A stretch of DNA of 64,000 nucleotides from Kitasatospora sp. MAA19 (lineage in GTDB: Bacteria > Actinomycetota > Actinomycetes > Streptomycetales > Streptomycetaceae): contig NZ_JARXYZ010000007.1 of assembly GCF_029894125.1 (NCBI RefSeq), positions 186,001 to 250,000 of the forward strand, in the 5' to 3' direction. Under the pieces are notes generated by a model, which was not told the DNA's origin, ran no database searches, and saw only the letters and a program-made list of their open reading frames with translations. The position numbers and the translations under genes were made by a program. The number at the start of each line of letters is the position of its first letter. Within the stretch, counting starts at the first letter, position 1. Of the stretch, positions 1 through 7,353 are shown in pieces.

Positions 1-989
1 TCGGCCTTGACCTCGGTACCGTCGTCGAGCCGGACGGTGAGCCGGGTGACGGCGCCCAGGAAGGACGCGGCGACCACCAGGGCCGGGCCGTTCTCGGCCG
101 GCGTCAGGGTGACGTTCTCCGGGCGGACCAGCACCTGCAGCTCGCCGTCGGCCGGCAGCTCGCCGTCCACCGCGTGCCGGCGGCCGAGCACCTCGACGCC
201 CTCCGACGTGCGGGTGCACGGGATGCGGCTCATGGTGCCGACGAACTCGGCGACGAAGGCGGTGGCCGGCCGGCCGTACAGCTCGGACGGCGCGGCGCAC
301 TGCTCCAGCCGGCCCGCGCGCAGCACCGCGACCCGGTCGGCCATCGACAGCGCCTCCTCCTGGTCGTGGGTGACGAACAGGGTGGTGATCCCCAGCTCCT
401 GCTGGAGCCGGCGGATCTCCTCGCGCAGCTGGAGCCGGACCTTGGCGTCCAGCGCGGACAGCGGCTCGTCGAGCAGCAGCACGCGCGGCTGCAGGGCGAG
501 CGCGCGGGCGAGCGCGATGCGCTGCTGCTGGCCGCCGGACATCTGGTGCGGGTAGTGCTCGGCGCGGTGCGGCAGGCCGACCAGTTCCAGCAGTTCCTGG
601 GCGCGCTTGCGGCGCTCGGCCTTGCCGGCGCCGCGCATCCGCAGCCCGAAGGCGACGTTGTCCAGCGCGGTCAGGTGCGGGAAGAGGCTGTACGACTGGA
701 ACACCATGCCCGCGTCGCGCTTGTGCGCGGGGATCGCGGTGATGTCCTGGCCGTCGACCAGGACCTCGCCGGAGTCGTGCTGCTCGAAGCCGGCCAGGAT
801 CCGCAGCGCGGTGGTCTTGCCGCAGCCGGACGGGCCGAGCAGGGCGACGAGTTCGCCGGGGTGGACGGTCAGGTCCAAGCCGTCCAGGGCCGTGGTGGCG
901 CCGAACGAGCGGCGGAGGGACCGGAACTCGACAGTGGCGCTGCCGGGGGCGAGCGCGACACCGGTGACGGGGGCGGTAACCGTGGTCAT
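1..989 (-). CDS. ABC transporter ATPase of a phosphonate-type uptake system (3' end outside window)
   Basis: This is the cytoplasmic ATPase of an import system; the reading frame is still open at base 1, so the C-terminus is missing. The Walker A motif GPSGCGKT is at residues 52-59, the signature SGGQQ at 151-155, Walker B LLLDE at 171-175 and the switch His at 208. A C-terminal regulatory (TOBE-like) region begins around residue 260. The ATG at 989 follows the upstream permease by 31 bases, so it is the last visible gene of the binding protein-permease-permease-ATPase operon. Polyamine, iron(III) and 2-aminoethylphosphonate (PhnT) ATPases look alike at this level. The phosphonate assignment is an inference from the neighbouring GntR regulator and the phosphonate oxygenase fusion. 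Confidence 0.85.
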   Translation of the reverse strand, partial: MTTVTAPVTGVALAPGSATVEFRSLRRSFGATTALDGLDLTVHPGELVALLGPSGCGKTTALRILAGFEQHDSGEVLVDGQDITAIPAHKRDAGMVFQSYSLFPHLTALDNVAFGLRMRGAGKAERRKRAQELLELVGLPHRAEHYPHQMSGGQQQRIALARALALQPRVLLLDEPLSALDAKVRLQLREEIRRLQQELGITTLFVTHDQEEALSMADRVAVLRAGRLEQCAAPSELYGRPATAFVAEFVGTMSRIPCTRTSEGVEVLGRRHAVDGELPADGELQVLVRPENVTLTPAENGPALVVAASFLGAVTRLTVRLDDGTEVKA

Positions 990-1020
990 GGCTGGTAACT
1001 CCTGGAAAGCGTGGGGTGGT

Positions 1021-1842
1021 TCAGGACCGTGCGGCCTTGCGGCCCCGGCCGACGGCGGACATCAGCAGCAGGACGACCCAGACGATCAGCAGGCTGAGCA
1101 TCGAGACGGCGACGGACATCTGGCCGTCGCTCTTGCCGTTGGAGTTGATCCACACCGAGAAGGGGGCGAAACCGAGGATGGAGGCGGTGGTGAACTCGCC
1201 GAGCACCAGGGCGACGGTGAGCACCGCCGCGTTCAGCAGCGCGCTGCGCAGGTTCGGCAGGACGACGGTGAACACCGCGCGCAGCCAGCCGGCGCCGCAG
1301 TTGCGGGCGGCCTCGACCAGGGTGGCGACGTCCACGCCGCGCAGCCCCGCGTCCAGCGCGCGGTAGGCGAACGGCAGCGCCATCAGCACGTAGGCGACGA
1401 CCAGGACGATCGGGAACGTCGGGTCCTGGATGGCCACGATGGTCTGGAACAGCGGGGTGTCCTGCAGGTAGTCCGGGCCCCAGCGCAGCACACCGATGAT
1501 GCCGGTGGTGAGCGCGACCACCGGGACGACCAGCGGCATCGAGCACATCACCTCGATCACCGGGCGTAGCCTGGGCGCACCGAGCCGGGCGGCGAGCATC
1601 GCCGGGACCAGCAGGAGCAGCAGCACCGCCACGGTGACGCCGGCCAGCTCCAGGCTCAGCACCAGGCTGTCCGTGAAGCCGGGCGCGTTCAGCAGGTCGG
1701 TGTAGGCGCGGAAGGTGGTGCCGCCCTTGTTGTCGTCGATGCTGAAGTACACCGACGAGGCCAGCGGCACCGCGAAGTAGACGCCGCAGAGCAGCAGGAC
1801 GAGGCCGCGGCCGAGACGGATGCGGTTGATCAGGCGAGCCAC
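1021..1842 (-). CDS. ABC transporter permease, PhnV-like
   Basis: A 273-residue inner-membrane permease. It starts with a transmembrane segment (LVLLLCGVYFAVPLASSVYF) followed by about five more. The cytoplasmic EAA loop that contacts the ATPase is visible as VEAARNCGAGWLRAVFTVVLP. The GTG start at 1842 lies inside the end of the upstream permease gene, giving a 13-base overlap and probable translational coupling. A much longer frame extends upstream, but it runs antiparallel-free through the other permease in a different frame and is not a credible gene. The product should form a heterodimer with the permease at 1830-2882. Substrate specificity cannot be read from the sequence. Confidence 0.88.
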   Translation of the reverse strand: MARLINRIRLGRGLVLLLCGVYFAVPLASSVYFSIDDNKGGTTFRAYTDLLNAPGFTDSLVLSLELAGVTVAVLLLLLVPAMLAARLGAPRLRPVIEVMCSMPLVVPVVALTTGIIGVLRWGPDYLQDTPLFQTIVAIQDPTFPIVLVVAYVLMALPFAYRALDAGLRGVDVATLVEAARNCGAGWLRAVFTVVLPNLRSALLNAAVLTVALVLGEFTTASILGFAPFSVWINSNGKSDGQMSVAVSMLSLLIVWVVLLLMSAVGRGRKAARS

Positions 1843-2882
1843 TTGGCACTCCGGCGCTGAAGGGGCAGGTACACGGCCATCACCAGGCAGGCGACCACGA
1901 TCATGTCGAGGCCGAGGGCGAGGGCGAGGTTGCCCTGGCCGACCAGGACGTTGCCGGACAGTGCGTCGCCGATCTGCATCGAGATCAGCGGCACCGAACT
2001 GCCCACCATGGCCTCGGCGGTGGCGTACGCGGCGAAGGAGGCGCCGAACAGCAGCACGAAGCCGCCGAGCAGCGAGGGCACCAGCACCGGCAGTGCCACG
2101 TGCCGCCAGTACTGCACGACGGTGGCGCCGTTGTTGTACGCGGCCTCGCGCCACTGGGTGCGCAGGCCCTCCAGGGCCGGGGTGACGGTGATGACCATCA
2201 GCGGGACCAGGAAGTACAGGTAGACCACCGAGAGGCCGGAGAAGGTGTAGAGGCTCCAGCCGTGGGAGGTCAGGCCGAACCGCTTGGTGACCTCACCGGC
2301 GTTGCCGAGGGTGGCGACGAACATGAAGGCGAGCGGCACACCGCCGAAGTTGGCGAGCACGCCGGAGGCGGACATCACCGCCTCGCGGAACATCCGGAAC
2401 CGGGACGTCGCCACGGCCTGGGCCAGCGGCAGACCGACCACGGTGGCGATCAGCGCGGTCAGCAGCGAGAGCTTGACGCTGCCCCACAGGGCGGTCCAGT
2501 AGGCGCCCTGCAGCGAGTTGGTGAGGTTGTCGGTGGTGAAGGTGCCGCCGCCGTCGGGGGCGTCGGACGAGGTGGTGAAGGCGCCGATGGCGATTGCGAC
2601 GGCGGGCAGGCCGAAGCCGACCAGGAAGAACAGCAGCAGGGGGAGGGCGGCCAGCCAGGCGCGGCCGCGGCCGGTTCGGGCCTGGCCGGGGCGGGGCGCC
2701 TTGGAGGCCTTGGAGGCCTTGGCGCCGGAGGTGGTGGTCGTGGGGGCGGTGGCGTTCGCGGCGGTGGCCGTGGTGGCCTTCGCGGCGTCGGCCGTGCTGG
2801 CGGGGGTTGCGGGGCCGGGGGCGCCCCCGCCGCTCTGGGCGGCGGAGGCGGGGGCCGGCACCGGGGTGGGAGCCGTGGTCAT
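1830..2882 (-). CDS. ABC transporter permease, PhnU-like, with long N-terminal tail
   Basis: A 350-residue binding-protein-dependent permease. The first 70 residues are a low-complexity Ala/Thr/Pro tail with a SKASKA repeat, unusual for this family and probably cytoplasmic. Six hydrophobic segments follow, the first being LAALPLLLFFLVGFGLPAVA. The EAA loop reads REAAYNNGATVVQYWRHVALP. It starts 7 bases after the lipoprotein stop codon and overlaps the next permease by 13 bases, so the transporter genes form one operon. The family fits Fbp/Pot/Phn permeases. The phosphonate role is inferred from context. Confidence 0.87.
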   Translation of the reverse strand: MTTAPTPVPAPASAAQSGGGAPGPATPASTADAAKATTATAANATAPTTTTSGAKASKASKAPRPGQARTGRGRAWLAALPLLLFFLVGFGLPAVAIAIGAFTTSSDAPDGGGTFTTDNLTNSLQGAYWTALWGSVKLSLLTALIATVVGLPLAQAVATSRFRMFREAVMSASGVLANFGGVPLAFMFVATLGNAGEVTKRFGLTSHGWSLYTFSGLSVVYLYFLVPLMVITVTPALEGLRTQWREAAYNNGATVVQYWRHVALPVLVPSLLGGFVLLFGASFAAYATAEAMVGSSVPLISMQIGDALSGNVLVGQGNLALALGLDMIVVACLVMAVYLPLQRRSAKWLA

Positions 2883-2889
2883 CGTCAGG

Positions 2890-4056
2890 TCAGCCCGCGA
2901 TCGCCTTGGCCCAGTTCTCGGTCACGGTCTTCTTCGCCGCGTCCGTCTGCTCCTGGGTCGGGAAGGTGGTGAAGGGCTTCTCGACCGGCGGGAGCTTGGC
3001 GGCCAGCGTGTTGTCCAGGGTGCCGGCCGTCTTCATGGCGTCGAACAGGGCCGGGGTGGCGTAGCCGCCCAGGAAGCCGTTCTGGCCCTCGGCGCTGTAC
3101 AGGTACTCCTCCCACAGGCGGGCGGCGGCCGGGTGCGGCGCGTCCTTGTTGATCGCCTGGTTGTAGTACTGCGCGTAGGAGCCGTCCGAGGGGATGGACA
3201 CCTGCCAGTCGATGCCCTTGTCCTTGAACTTGTCGGCGTAGCCGGCGTTCAGGTACGACCAGTCGATGCTGATCGGGGTCTCGCCCTTCTCGATGGTCGC
3301 CGGGGTGACCTCGACCGGGTTGAAGTTGCCGGCCTGCTTGACCTTGGCGAAGAAGTCGATGCCGGGCTGGATGTTGTCCAGCGAACCGCCGTTGGCGAGC
3401 GCGGCCGCGTAGACGGCGCCGAACGCGGCGCCGGCCTTGGTCGGGTTGCCGTTCAGGGCGACCATGCCCTTGTACTCGGGCTTCAGCAGGTCGGCGAAGG
3501 TCTTCGGGCAGGCGGCCACCTTCTTGGCGTCGCAGGCGATCGACATGTAGCCGCCGTAGTCGTTGTAGCGCAGGCCGGCCGGGTCCTTCATGGTGTCCGG
3601 GATCTTGTCGAAGTCGACGACCTTGTACGGGGCCAGCAGGCCCTGCTTGGCGGCGCTGATGGCGAAGGCGGAGCCGAGGTCGAGGACGTCGGGGGCGCGG
3701 TCCTGGCCCTTGCGGGAGGTGACCGCGTTGATCTCGTCCTGGCTGGCGCCGTCCGGGTTCTCGTCCTCGATCTCGATGCCGTACTTCGCCTTGAAGTCGT
3801 CCATCAGCTTGCCGTAGTTCGCCCAGTCGCGCGGCAGCGTGATGACGTGCAGCTTGCCCTCCTTCTTGGCGGCGGCGACCAGGCCGTCCATCCCGCCGAA
3901 GTCGGCGACCGAGGTGGCGGTCTTGGCGTTCTTGCCGCCCGCGGCGTCGCCGGACTTCGCGGAGGAGGAGCCGGCGGAGCCGCAGGCGGTGAGGGACAGC
4001 GCGGCGGCGGTCAAGACCGCTGCGAAGGCGGCGGAACGGGCGCGGTGCACGGACAC
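2890..4056 (-). CDS. extracellular solute-binding lipoprotein, phosphonate-type
   Basis: A 388-residue periplasmic-binding-fold lipoprotein that captures the substrate outside the membrane. Residues 1-25 form a lipoprotein signal peptide ending in the lipobox LTAC, followed by a Ser/Gly/Lys linker. The body has the usual family 1/Fbp-like landmarks: KKEGKLHVITLPRDWANYGK early and an IDWSYLNAGY segment in the hinge/ligand region. It is the first gene of the transporter operon and is divergent from the GntR gene across 358 bases that carry an operator candidate. It resembles 2-aminoethylphosphonate-binding proteins (PhnS), but iron or polyamine binders share the fold. The ligand assignment rests on the neighbours. 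Confidence 0.85.
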   Translation of the reverse strand: MSVHRARSAAFAAVLTAAALSLTACGSAGSSSAKSGDAAGGKNAKTATSVADFGGMDGLVAAAKKEGKLHVITLPRDWANYGKLMDDFKAKYGIEIEDENPDGASQDEINAVTSRKGQDRAPDVLDLGSAFAISAAKQGLLAPYKVVDFDKIPDTMKDPAGLRYNDYGGYMSIACDAKKVAACPKTFADLLKPEYKGMVALNGNPTKAGAAFGAVYAAALANGGSLDNIQPGIDFFAKVKQAGNFNPVEVTPATIEKGETPISIDWSYLNAGYADKFKDKGIDWQVSIPSDGSYAQYYNQAINKDAPHPAAARLWEEYLYSAEGQNGFLGGYATPALFDAMKTAGTLDNTLAAKLPPVEKPFTTFPTQEQTDAAKKTVTENWAKAIAG

Positions 4057-4131
4057 GGGTCAGTCTCCTGATCGGGTGTACTGCAAGGGGGTGAGCTGCG
4101 GGGGTTGTCTGATCGGGGGATCGTGCGAGTG

Positions 4132-4201
4132 GCCGTTCGGAGCCGTTCTGGTGTGCCCGGTGCCGTTCGGAATCATCCGGAGCCGTTCGAGACCGTCCGA
4201 G
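4132..4201. repeat. seven 10-bp phased repeats upstream of the binding-protein gene
   Basis: Consecutive decamers start at 4132, 4142, 4152, 4162, 4172, 4182 and 4192. Four match GCCGTTCGGA closely and the other three (tgtgcccggt, atcatccgga, accgtccgag) are degenerate. The period equals one helical turn, so all copies face the same side of the DNA, and the array abuts the GntR operator candidate. The role is unknown. It could be an activator-binding array or a decayed slippage repeat. Confidence 0.55.
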
Positions 4202-4215
4202 TTGACTAGCCAACT
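4200..4215. promoter_or_regulatory. GntR/UTRA operator candidate, transporter side
   Basis: The sequence agttgactagccaact is an inverted repeat of AGTTG and CAACT around a 6-base core; 14 of 16 positions are symmetric. The same arms and spacing recur at 6981-6996 in front of the fused phosphonate oxygenase gene. The central GNNTAGNC-like core fits what is known of HutC-subfamily GntR operators. It lies 144 bases upstream of the lipoprotein start. Binding by the product of 4415-5284 is inferred. Confidence 0.65.
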
Positions 4216-4414
4216 TCGCTGACGGAGGTAAGTACGCCGGAGTCCGGTGACGGGAAGGTGAACGGACGGCCCAGAACCGGGGTCGGCTGCGGGAACGGTG
4301 GAATCAGGCCATCGGAGCGTGATCCGTTCGGTGCGATGCTTCAAAGGCGCAGCGGGATAAGGTCGGGCTGTCCGTGCCGGTACGGCTGCGTAGGACACCG
4401 CCCCAGGAGGGACA

Positions 4415-5284
4415 TTGACTGACGTGGCACTTGAGCCCGAGCGCCCGGCGGCCGAGCGGCGCCCGGCGGCTCAGCAGCGCTCTGCGGCCCAGCAGCGTCC
4501 GGCCGCCGAGCAGCGCCCGGCGCCGGTCGTGGAAGGCGCCTCCGGTGCGCTCTACCGCAAGGTGGCCGCCGACCTGCGTGAGGCGATCACCACCGGTGCG
4601 TACGGCGAGGCCGGCCGGCTGCCCGCCGAGGGCGCGCTCGCCGAGCAGTACGGCGTCTCCCGCGGCACCGTCCGCCAGGCGCTCGCCGTCCTGCGCTCCG
4701 ACGGCCTGGTCACCTCCCGCCGCGGCACCCGGCGTGTCGTGCTCGGGGGCGCCCGGGTGCAGAGCTTCTCCGAACTGCTCAGCTTCACGCACTGGGCGTA
4801 CTCGATGGGCGAGGAGCCCGGCGGCATCCTGGACTCGCTGGTCCGCCGCCCGGCCGACGCCGCCGAACGCGAGCAGCTGCGGCTGGAGCCCGGCGCCGAG
4901 GTGTACGTGACCGTCCGGCTGCGGACCCTCTCCGGCGCGCCCGTGATGGTCGAGCGCACCATCTACCCGCCGCGGGTCGGCGAGATCGTCGCCGAGCTGC
5001 CGCCCGACGTCGTCTCGCACACCGAGGTCCTGCGCGAGCACGGCATCCTGTTCACCGACGCCGACCACACCATCGACATCGTGGCCGCCAACGCGGAGGA
5101 CGCCCGCCTGCTCGGTTGCCGCCGCGGCGGCCCGCTGCTGCGCGAGCGGCGGCGTACGACGGACCCGACCGGCACCCCGGTGGAGTGGTCCCAGGACCGC
5201 TACCTGCCCGGGACGGTGGCGTTCAGCATCCACAACTCGCTGGCCACGTCGGCGCTTTCGCGGCACGCGCGGGAACAGGACTGA
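4415..5284 (+). CDS. GntR-family (HutC/UTRA) transcriptional regulator, PhnR-like
   Basis: A 289-residue regulator. Residues 1-40 are an unusual low-complexity tail of six-residue repeats (RPAAER, RPAAQQ, RSAAQQ, RPAAEQ) encoded by an 18-base tandem repeat. The winged helix-turn-helix follows (ALYRKVAADLREAITTGAY ... AEQYGVSRGTVRQALAVLRSDG), then a UTRA ligand-binding domain from about residue 115 with the typical MVERTIYPP and EWSQDRYLPG segments. I take the TTG at 4415, 4 bases after AGGAGG; the GTG at 4424 is an alternative. It is divergent from the transporter operon and convergent with the oxygenase fusion. It probably controls both through the shared palindromes, with a phosphonate or its degradation product as effector (inference). 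Confidence 0.85.
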   Translation: MTDVALEPERPAAERRPAAQQRSAAQQRPAAEQRPAPVVEGASGALYRKVAADLREAITTGAYGEAGRLPAEGALAEQYGVSRGTVRQALAVLRSDGLVTSRRGTRRVVLGGARVQSFSELLSFTHWAYSMGEEPGGILDSLVRRPADAAEREQLRLEPGAEVYVTVRLRTLSGAPVMVERTIYPPRVGEIVAELPPDVVSHTEVLREHGILFTDADHTIDIVAANAEDARLLGCRRGGPLLRERRRTTDPTGTPVEWSQDRYLPGTVAFSIHNSLATSALSRHAREQD

Positions 5285-5286
5285 GC

Positions 5287-5312
5287 GGAGGCCCCGCCTG
5301 GGCGGGGCCTCC
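5287..5312. terminator. hairpin between convergent GntR and oxygenase genes
   Basis: ggaggccccgcc and ggcggggcctcc form a near-continuous GC-rich stem with a very small loop, 2 bases after the GntR stop codon. There is no T-run, as is usual in this group. It could act on both strands because the neighbouring genes converge. Confidence 0.65.
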
Positions 5313-5379
5313 CGACTCGGCCCTAGCCCATCAGCCCTGCCCGGGCGGGGCCTCCCGACTCGGGGCCCTAGCCCATCAG
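5300..5379. repeat. tandem duplication of a gene end plus terminator arm
   Basis: A block of about 35 bases (gggcggggcctcccgactcgg then ccctagcccatcag) occurs at 5300-5334 and again at 5343-5379, with a 43-45 base period and a 2-base difference. The second copy contains the real last codons and TAG stop of the oxygenase fusion. The first copy is therefore a displaced duplicate of the gene end. Confidence 0.7.
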
Positions 5380-6948
5380 TGCGGTCAGCAGCGGGCGGTA
5401 GTGCTCGAAGCCCGGCGTCGGTGCACCGGCCACCTTCGCCTGCTCGTCCCAGCGGCGCACGGCCAGCGCGTCGGCGGCACCCGGGAGTTCGGCGAAGGCG
5501 GCGGCCTGTCGCTGGTCCATCGGGCCGCCCTGCACCTGCAGCGTGTACTCCGAGGCCTCGGACAGCTGCTGCCGGTAGCCCGGCTCCACCGCGCACAGGT
5601 AGCGCTTGGCGGCCACGTGCAGGCGGACCGGTTCGGTCACCTCGGGGCCGAACCAGCGCGCCAGCCAGTCGGCGCCGGTGTCGCTGTGGCGGTTGTCCTG
5701 GCCTCCCATCAGGTCCCGCCCGTGCAGGGCGCCCCGGAAGTGCCCGACGTCGTGCAGCAGCGCGGCGGCGACGAGGTGCGGCGGCGCCCCGGCCGCCTCG
5801 GCAGCGGCGGCGGCCTGCAGCATGTGCTCGGCCATGGTGACCTCCTCGCCCAGGTACTCCCCGGCGCCCTCGCCCGCGAACAGTTCGGCGATCGCGTCCA
5901 GGGCGGCGGTGCGGCGGTGCAGCACGGCGAGGGTGCTCGCCAGGCAGTCGAGGTCGGCGTAGCAGCCCTGGAGGTGGCGGTGGCCGTCCTGCTGGAAGGC
6001 CGTACGGGCGTGCAGCAGGCGGGTGTTGTCGAAGATCAGGCAGTCGCCGCGGTCGAGGCGGAAGGTGAGCTGCAGCTCCGGGCGCAGGGTGATCGCGGCG
6101 AAGCGGCGGTAGGCGGCGTAGAAGGCGTTCAGCTCCTCGGGGGTGCCGCGCAGGGTGCCGATCGAGCGGTTGTTGAACCGCACCTCGCGGATCCGTCCGA
6201 GCGCGTCCAGCTCGATCAGCGGGCGGTCGGCGCGCAGCTCGGTGCGGCGGTCGCGGAAGACGAACGGGACGGGTGTGCCGGTGAGCGCCGCGAAGTCCGC
6301 GGGCGCCTCCTCCCGGAGGATCGCGGCCGCCGTGAAGCCGTCCACCAGGCCGGAGTCGCCGCCCGTCGCGGAGTTCTCCAGGCAGTGCAGCAGCTGGAGG
6401 GTCGGCACCGGGTCCCGGTACGGGTTGTCGGTGTGCGGCGCGATCGCGACGCTGGTGAAGGCCAGGTTGTTCGGGTCCGGCTCGACCCGGACGTCGAACA
6501 GCTCCCCGTAGTTGGTGACCCGCACGTACCCGAAGGTCCCGGCCACCCGGAGGACCTGCCGCTCCACCGCCGGCACCCCGCGCAGCACCGCGAAGCCGCT
6601 GCGGCGCACGGCGGTGAGGACGGCGGCCTGCTCGGCGGGGTCCGCCAGGTAGGCGGCCCACTGCGCCTCGGGGAGGCCGCGGGCGAAGTCCGCCGCCGCC
6701 CAGAGCCGCTTGTCGGCCTCCGTCCGCCCGTCGCCGTCCTGCTCCGCGTCGAGCCACGCCAGCGGGTACCGCGACCGGTGCCCGTCCGACCAGAGGACCT
6801 CCAGGTGGCCGTCGATCTCCGTGCTCGCGGAGATCGTCAGCCCCTCCTCCAGATCGTTGATCTGGAACAGCTTCTGCCCGTTCCGGGGGTCCCGGCACTC
6901 GGCGCACGGGCAGTTGTCGCGCAGCCAGTACGGCGGCAGCTCGGTCAT
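5368..6948 (-). CDS. fused organophosphonate oxygenase: TmpA-like Fe(II)/2OG dioxygenase + PhnZ/TmpB-like HD di-iron oxygenase
   Basis: One 526-residue protein carries both steps of oxidative C-P bond cleavage. Residues 1-345 match the gamma-butyrobetaine hydroxylase family. They have an N-terminal Cys-rich zinc site (C13, C15, C18), the iron facial triad H172-x-D174 and H313, the LLHC ... GGDSGLVDGF segment and the closing RHLQGCYADLD. Residues 355-526 match HD-domain oxygenases. H375, H399-D400, H421, H444 and D501 are spaced almost exactly as the di-iron ligands of PhnZ. K448 and the Y365/E368 pair fit its substrate-site residues. Known pathways use two separate proteins: PhnY*/PhnZ for 2-aminoethylphosphonate, or TmpA/TmpB for its trimethylammonio form. 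The hydroxylase half is of the TmpA/butyrobetaine type, so glycine betaine plus phosphate are the likely products (inference). ATG 6948 follows GAGGAG. Confidence 0.88.
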   Translation of the reverse strand: MTELPPYWLRDNCPCAECRDPRNGQKLFQINDLEEGLTISASTEIDGHLEVLWSDGHRSRYPLAWLDAEQDGDGRTEADKRLWAAADFARGLPEAQWAAYLADPAEQAAVLTAVRRSGFAVLRGVPAVERQVLRVAGTFGYVRVTNYGELFDVRVEPDPNNLAFTSVAIAPHTDNPYRDPVPTLQLLHCLENSATGGDSGLVDGFTAAAILREEAPADFAALTGTPVPFVFRDRRTELRADRPLIELDALGRIREVRFNNRSIGTLRGTPEELNAFYAAYRRFAAITLRPELQLTFRLDRGDCLIFDNTRLLHARTAFQQDGHRHLQGCYADLDCLASTLAVLHRRTAALDAIAELFAGEGAGEYLGEEVTMAEHMLQAAAAAEAAGAPPHLVAAALLHDVGHFRGALHGRDLMGGQDNRHSDTGADWLARWFGPEVTEPVRLHVAAKRYLCAVEPGYRQQLSEASEYTLQVQGGPMDQRQAAAFAELPGAADALAVRRWDEQAKVAGAPTPGFEHYRPLLTALMG

Positions 6949-6980
6949 GGTGGTCTCCTCCTCGGCGACTTGCCGGGCGG

Positions 6981-6996
6981 AGTTGTATAGCCAACT
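6981..6996. promoter_or_regulatory. GntR/UTRA operator candidate, oxygenase side
   Basis: agttgtatagccaact has the same AGTTG and CAACT arms with 6-base spacing as 4200-4215, and both sites end in an extra T. It begins 33 bases upstream of the oxygenase fusion ATG, close enough to overlap its promoter or leader. Confidence 0.65.
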
Positions 6997-7353
6997 TCTC
7001 CCTGGCCGGAGCCTGCCGGTCCCCGGTGAGATCGGCGTGCCGGACAGATGAACGCCGGGGGAACTGTGTCGGGAGGCGATGGCCGAAAGCCGCCGTGCGC
7101 GGAGGCTCGGCCCCGCTTCGCTCCGCTCTGCCGCCGGACCTCGGCGGCCGGGACTCCCTCGACCTCGCGGCGGATCTGCGGGCAATGCTGGCGGGGTGGG
7201 CGACCAAACGGCTTGCGGAACCGGCCGCGCTGCGACTCCGATCGGCACAGCGGCTGTCGGTGCTCAACCAGGAGCCGAAGTAGGGCAAGCCGCCGGTGGA
7301 GGTGGGGCGGAACGGGCTACCCTCGGACCGACGCTGAGCAGGAGGATCAGAAC
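6997..7353. other. gene-poor stretch between the oxygenase fusion and a small hypothetical gene
   Basis: No confident gene. A plus-strand frame at 7026-7283 ends in a plausible-looking 40-residue stretch (LDLAADLRAMLAGWATKRLA), which could be the tail of a decayed gene, but it has no ribosome binding site and no recognisable start. The promoter of the oxygenase fusion and that of the gene at 7354 must lie here. Confidence 0.4.

Larger units (their letters stand above)
4057..4414. promoter_or_regulatory. divergent promoter region between the transporter operon and the GntR gene
   Basis: This 358-base gap has no credible gene. From the transporter side it contains a run of decamer repeats (4132-4201), an AGTTG-N6-CAACT palindrome (4200-4215) and, before the regulator, a strong ribosome binding site AGGAGG at 4405-4410. 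Both transcription units must start here. I could not place -35/-10 boxes with confidence. Confidence 0.7.

Noticed and set aside
2518..4071. Long plus-strand frame (517 codons) opposite the binding lipoprotein
   Set aside because: It is the antisense shadow of the lipoprotein and permease genes. The composition is Gly/Val/Arg without domains, and the minus-strand genes have signal peptide, lipobox and ribosome binding sites.
7026..7283. Plus-strand frame with a plausible helical C-terminus
   Set aside because: No ribosome binding site, a start in unrelated sequence, and no recognisable family. Kept only as a possible relic in the gene-poor stretch.
4304..7288. A 994-codon minus-strand frame covering the GntR and oxygenase region
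   Set aside because: High-GC frame with long Arg/Ala/Pro-rich runs. It overlaps two well-supported genes in other frames and matches no family.
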